This document shows positions 59,745-64,000 of a DNA stretch of 64,000 nt, piece after piece. Both the position numbers and the translations under genes were made by a program. The DNA lies in NCBI RefSeq assembly GCF_022539665.2, contig NC_081336.1:5348221-5412220 (forward strand), written 5' to 3'. Position 1 is the first letter of the stretch. Each line of letters begins with the position of its first letter. The notes beneath the pieces are model-generated. The model was given only the letters and a program-made list of their open reading frames with translations, was not told the origin of the DNA and did not search any database. The stretch is from Daphnia carinata (lineage: Eukaryota > Arthropoda > Branchiopoda > Diplostraca > Daphniidae).

Positions 59745-60171
59745 CGATTATAGTTTACTGCGCAATACTACTAACCAAAGGATAAGAGCAACAAGAATAA
59801 ACTCAGGCGACTACCTTACTCAGATGCGAGTTCTTGTCTGATCTTTTCCATATTTTGGGTTCACGATTACTCTTCGCATATTGGCAAATTGGTGAGTTGC
59901 TGTGCGATTATTTGCCACCAATCAAAGATGTTTAAAATGGCGTGATAATGGTGCGATGATGGGCGTCGCCCGTGCCGCCAATCAAAGATGTTTTATAAGT
60001 AGCGTGATGCTGATGACACATGGATGCGTCAGTTAGCTAGCAGGTGTTCATCTAGGTCACCCGTGTTGCGTATATATGTTGTTGCAATAGACATGTTTTT
60101 ATACTAATCACTTATTAAAGATACTACAGAAAGGGCATATAAGTTGAAGATGTATATTGGCTTCGTTACAT
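59745..60171 (-). repeat. E2 3' LTR (partial, diverged)
   Basis: On the minus strand it begins TGTAACGAAGCCAATATACA, matching the E1 LTR start, and retains a CACGCTACTT... middle with lower similarity. The other end cannot be placed. Confidence 0.7.
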
Positions 60172-61897
60172 CACTCCCAGCGGCGTTAGATTACGTCCCG
60201 TAGTCAGACTGCATGCATGGGAATGGATTCGGAAGCTGGTTGCCGTGATTTGTAGGTGGGACGGCAGCGACGACTCAAATGACGGTGAAAAGGCCGCAAC
60301 TACAGCAAATGCGTAAAAAAAGAAGCACTAAAAGGCATAATATGCCGATGAAGAAATAGTTCTTGATAGTCTCCCACCAAGATGTATAACTTCCGACACC
60401 AGATGCCGTTACAAAAATGTTTGTCACACTAGGTCTTTGACGTAAGGTATATTCCGATGGCGGGTGTTCGTTGATCGCGGCAGCTATATCGGCCATGATG
60501 TTCATGTGATTAAACATGTTATCGGTATATCCGGATTACTTTGATGCACGTAGTCGAAAAACTCGACGTTTTCGTAGCGAAAAGAGTGTGCGAGCGTCTG
60601 CTCAGGCAACACAATTGTGGCTTCAATCAGCTGCCAGGTGTGGTTGCGGAAAGCATAAGGTTTCTCGTTAAAGTTTACAAATCCATTTGTCCAATAGCAA
60701 GGGTAATATTTTACAAGTTTCCAGCCATCGAGGTTAATTGTATAATTTTTAAATTTTGGTTGCGGTCCGCAAGAAGTCAAAACAGTATCGAATGTGACAT
60801 TTAAGGCTTTACACTAGATCAGTACAGCCGTTTTACGGAAAGCTTGTAATTTTGTGCACTTGGGTAATGTAGTTGTGAGACTGCTAACCATCCATTATAT
60901 TGAGCAGTTGTAACGGCTCTTTCATGTTTTGCTTTGCGACCATCGCACTGTAATAATTGAATTTGGCTTGCCAATTCGTTTTCGTGATCGGTCAGTTGAT
61001 CTCGAATATATTGAATATTCGCCGGTATGTTTAAATCTTCAGCGCTAGATGGCGCCAGAGGCTCCGATGTTGTTGTTGAATTTTTCATGATGGCTGCCGT
61101 TGTGACAAAGAGTTGTGATTGGCCAAGGATTTCAAAGGAAGAAGTCCTATTGGAGCAATTTTGCTGCACTGAAAAACAACGTGATGACGGCAACAAATGA
61201 AAGTCTAGTTGATTTCGGTCGTCTTGAAGTCTGAAAATTTGTTTTTCCCCACGTAATTGTATCAACTTGCCGATACCTTCTTCGACAAGCCGGGTAATTG
61301 CTTTAGTTTTCTGTGTGTAGGTTTTGTCCCAAATCAGTGTTAAATGATTATGTGACAAATTTCCCGACGCAGCAGAAGCAGTTCCTATAGGTGTTGAAAA
61401 ATCCCCATTCTCCTTTGGTTTGAAAAGTTGAATTTTATCGAGAACACAGTTTAATATTTGGGAATTGATTGTTTGCAACCAATATCCAGAAATATCGGGT
61501 TCATCGTCGAACACAAATTTTCCATCCGAAAAAGTCATACGTTGATTGTCGCACCTTTTATTATTAATCATTTTGTTGCACTCGACAGGTGTTGTATCGA
61601 TGAAAATTTTATCTGGCACGATCACTGTTTGTCCGAAAAATTCATTGTAATATGTCTTATATTTTTCCAGCGCGCACAAATTTATCCCGGAAACTTGATC
61701 GCAGCTCGTTCTTCACTATATACGGCATATTTTACACTGATGGCACGATTTTCGGTAGATTTCGGCTGACAGTTCGCGTCAGAGAATTCAATAATTTCAA
61801 TTTTCGACGACTCCGAACAATCGCATACGGTTGTTTCAAATGCTCGCAAGTGTAACCCGTGAAGGCACGATAGCAGCAGAAATGGAAATAGAGACAT
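60172..61897 (-). pseudogene. env: E2 env, chuvirus-like glycoprotein, broken
   Basis: The four minus-strand segments in order are as follows. 61897-61682 is a signal peptide (FPFLLLSCLHGLHL) followed by TVCDCS. 61679-60819 is the main ectodomain (YWLQTINSQILNCVLDKIQL, NHLTLIWDKT, CDGRKAKHERAVTTAQYNGW). 60780-60502 is a Cys-rich part (KFKNYTINLDGWKLVKYYPC, FRYENVEFFDYVHQSNP). 60517-60275 is the membrane anchor (YFFIGILCLLVLLFLRIC). Each step changes frame. Motifs match both halves of G1 Env but lack its lectin and mucin segments. The TVCDC start and the NC...W pattern point to a chuvirus-type class of glycoprotein; this is inference. Confidence 0.78.
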
Positions 61898-61899
61898 TT

Positions 61900-62420
61900 C
61901 TCTATACGGAAGAATAATAATTTAAAAAAACATACAAGAATAAAAGAGAACAATGTAACTGACAATGATCTATAACTTTACCATGTGGGTTTTATAGAAT
62001 AGAATCAAACATGAGAAGGAAAGAAGTAAGAAAAACGGAAGTGAAAAATAGTCTACGGCTCTTGAAAGGTCAACTTATTTTTCCGTCGGCTTTTCCTAGT
62101 TAGCTACGGCAAAAGGGAAGAAAAATATAGGGCACTGGAATATAATTGTGTTTTCGAGGGGGAGAAAATTTCATCATAATAACTAATATCGTTGGAAAGA
62201 GGAGAGGATATACTTAAATATCGAAAAGAGAAAACAATAAAATATAATATAGTTTAGCGGGGAGGACGAGAAGAAAAACGTTTAAAAGTTTACGGCGGAA
62301 AAAGTTTTTGCCGTGAAAGGTCACGCACAGTGTTCGAATTTTTTCCTAAGTTTTAACAAGGCGGTAGGGATAGCGCATAAAGGAAAAAGTATACTACGGC
62401 ACACAAAGAAAAATGCAGTT
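61900..62420 (-). other. E2 internal region upstream of env, non-coding
   Basis: Homologous in reverse to E1 41073-41400. No pol coding is left, so E2 lacks gag and pol. Confidence 0.5.
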
Positions 62421-62439
62421 AACGGAAACAATCGGTATG

Positions 62440-62560
62440 TTACCCAAACATTTACGCCAGGTGTAAAACATTAGCTAATAGCTTAGTGGAAGCGCTCTCA
62501 GCTGTGATACCAAAGGTTCTGAGATTCGAATCCCCAGTTTGACTAGTTAACTCATCGTTC
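62440..62560 (+). repeat. tRNA-like SINE block
   Basis: GCTTAGTGGAAGCGCTCTCA (A-box-like) and TGAGATTCGAATCCCC (consensus B box) with tRNA-like spacing. The D-arm and T-arm resemble a tRNA, but the acceptor stem does not pair. Confidence 0.5.
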
Positions 62561-63499
62561 GCAAGGTAGCGTATATAGTAAGCTACAAGAAGGCGTTACA
62601 TATAAATTGGCAAGTATTTATATAAATGATGAAACAGACAGATGCGAAAGTTATTTTTTTTTAAGTCCGACGCAGTGAGAATGGAAGAGAGAGAGAGATA
62701 ATGGAAGGAAGAGACAGAGAAAAGAATGTGCTATATGAGAGGAAGATGTTCTATCGCTCGAGGCGTGAAACAAGGCCATATGCTCCAGACATATTGTGTT
62801 GAAAATGAGACACGTTACTTGCCCTGTGGCAAAACGTAGAGGCAATATTAACGCGTATAAATGGGGCGTATATTGTTTATGAAAAAGAAGGAATAGAAGG
62901 TAAAAACTCTACCTGGCGCGAGAGAGAGAAAGAATAGGAATAAGGGAAAGGGAAAAATGCGAGAATGCATTTTCGGCAACTTGTGTCATTTACTAGAAAG
63001 AAGTCTTTCGCGGATAACGTGTGGCGAATAGGCAGACAAAATTTTTACTTTTTTATTATAAGGATGGAAGTTGGGTTGTTTCCTAAACTGACAGATGGAC
63101 AAGTTGTGCATGTAGCATATACTTATTCATCTTTTTGTCTAAGGTAATGAGGTTCTTTTAAAACCTTTATTTTTTTTATTTTGTTTGTTATTTCCTTATA
63201 ATGGTTCCCTCCCTAGTTTCTAGCAGTAACCTCCTGAAGAAATGGAACATTTTAGCTACGGCCTATTTTTATTGACATGTAACATGGAAGGGAAACAGGT
63301 TACGTAGAATAGGTATTGACTACATGATTATAAAATTGTTGTTGGTAGAATTTTCTGTCTTTTTCAGTACGCTGGCGGATAACGATGCTCGTGGCAGTGA
63401 AGACAAAGGTCGTCATCTCCCCAGCTTTCGGCTGCAAATCCGAAAAGTGGCGGATGCCGATTCGCTGGATCCAAATCCAGGATTTCTTTCAAGCGCTCT
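62561..63499. other. No gene supported
   Basis: Purine-rich on the plus strand (GAGAGAGAGAGA near 62690 and 62925). Short ORFs here have no recognised domains. Confidence 0.35.
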
Positions 63500-63510
63500 G
63501 TCGTTTTCCT

Positions 63511-63783
63511 CTATTTTCCTAATTCGATGCATCGAACCAGTCCTAGAGTGAGCGAGCGGGTGACATCGTCTAGCTCTTCTTGAAGATCGCGGACTTGTCG
63601 TCTAAAGGCTTCTGTCGGTTGGGGTTCAGGTGCGGCTGCGGGTGCGTCGCCTTCTTGCGATGGTGCAATTGCGGCGTCAGGATTGAGTTGGGGTTCTTCT
63701 GCAGCGTGAACCTGTGGCTGGTTGTGCCGACACGCCCGTTTCGCGGCGGGTCCTCCCGAACGGTTGTTGTGGTTTTCGGCCAT
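63511..63783 (-). CDS. Possible first exon or short ORF with TATA promoter
   Basis: An ATG at 63781-63783 (MAENHNNRSGGPAAKRACRH) opens a 90-codon frame ending LVRCIELGK. The middle is Ala/Pro/Gln-rich and disordered-looking, and the end (FRRQVRDLQEELDDVTRSL) is a short amphipathic helix. On the minus strand TATATAAATC at 63871-63880 lies about 90 bases upstream. I do not recognise the protein. It may be the N-terminal exon of a gene or of a Gag leaving the window's context. Confidence 0.4.
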   Translation of the reverse strand: MAENHNNRSGGPAAKRACRHNQPQVHAAEEPQLNPDAAIAPSQEGDAPAAAPEPQPTEAFRRQVRDLQEELDDVTRSLTLGLVRCIELGK

Positions 63784-63870
63784 TGTAAAGAGCAATACTT
63801 CTTTTGTTTCTGCTAAACGTCTCTTGGCTGTGGATAGCTGTGAGTGTAGGTCCGCGAGGAGATGTGTCCT

Positions 63871-63880
63871 GATTTATATA
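63871..63880 (-). promoter_or_regulatory. TATA box upstream of the 63783 ORF
   Basis: Minus-strand TATATAAATC, correctly placed for a start site near 63840. Confidence 0.45.
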
Positions 63881-64000
63881 GTCAAGAAATCCTCACTGAT
63901 TGTCCACACCCGTTTTGAGTTTTATTTTTTTCTTTTAACATCTTCATCATTGCTCGGGTGTCAGTTTTTTTATTGTTCTTGCATGTTTCTAATTTCGCTG

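Overview
The window is animal nuclear DNA made almost entirely of transposable elements. The closest match I can infer is an arthropod, probably a Daphnia-like crustacean. The grounds are several BEL/Pao and Gypsy families with envelope genes, a FLYWCH zinc-finger gene, short GT-AG introns of 50-75 nt, and an Akt-like kinase fragment. No intact host gene is visible. I ran no database search, so family names rest on motifs, domain order and structural hallmarks (LTRs, target-site duplications, primer-binding sites).

Backbone: a 70-bp satellite, made of two alternating monomer variants, appears in seven blocks (about 1559-1938, 17434-18011, 25685-26713, 39416-39884, 42486-42745, 53079-53363, 56241-57078). 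The first five blocks run in one orientation and the last two in the other. Most of the sequence between blocks is retroelement DNA that landed in, or between, satellite arrays.

Layout from the left. (1) 1-1558: 3' end of a decayed BEL/Pao element. (2) 1939-17433: Tc1-like and foldback debris, then two BEL/Pao elements facing away from each other (BEL1 minus, BEL2 plus). They share one 340-bp LTR that has a tRNA-Phe primer site on both sides, and both carry an extra zinc-knuckle ORF downstream of integrase. (3) 18012-25684: a Gypsy element (G2, minus, GC-rich) with a baculovirus-F-like Env, decayed. (4) 26714-39415: a 12.7-kb Gypsy-type element (G1, minus) with LTRs that look identical, a 4-bp duplication, a tRNA-Gln-type primer site, an intact 1284-aa pol, gag and a very large Env each spread over several frames, and an ankyrin-repeat ORF next to the 3' LTR. 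(5) 39885-42485: an internally deleted element of a related family (E1) with a Tc1-type MITE inside. (6) 42747-45755: gag and protease of another BEL/Pao element (BEL3). (7) 46170-47184: a degenerate, intron-containing Akt-like kinase. (8) 47.2-53.1 kb: AT-rich sequence with tRNA-like SINE units, a hAT-like MITE and a 31-bp minisatellite. (9) 53364-56240: a Copia element whose gag-protease region is split by four GT-AG introns. (10) 57.1-59.7 kb: repeats and a broken FLYWCH gene. (11) 59745-62420: a decayed minus-strand relative of E1 (E2) with an Env homologous to that of G1. (12) 62.4-64 kb: a SINE-like unit and a possible TATA-driven first exon.

The two most notable items are G1, which combines a chimeric Env (chuvirus-like halves separated by lectin-like and mucin-like segments) with an ankyrin accessory ORF, and the intron-bearing Copia element.
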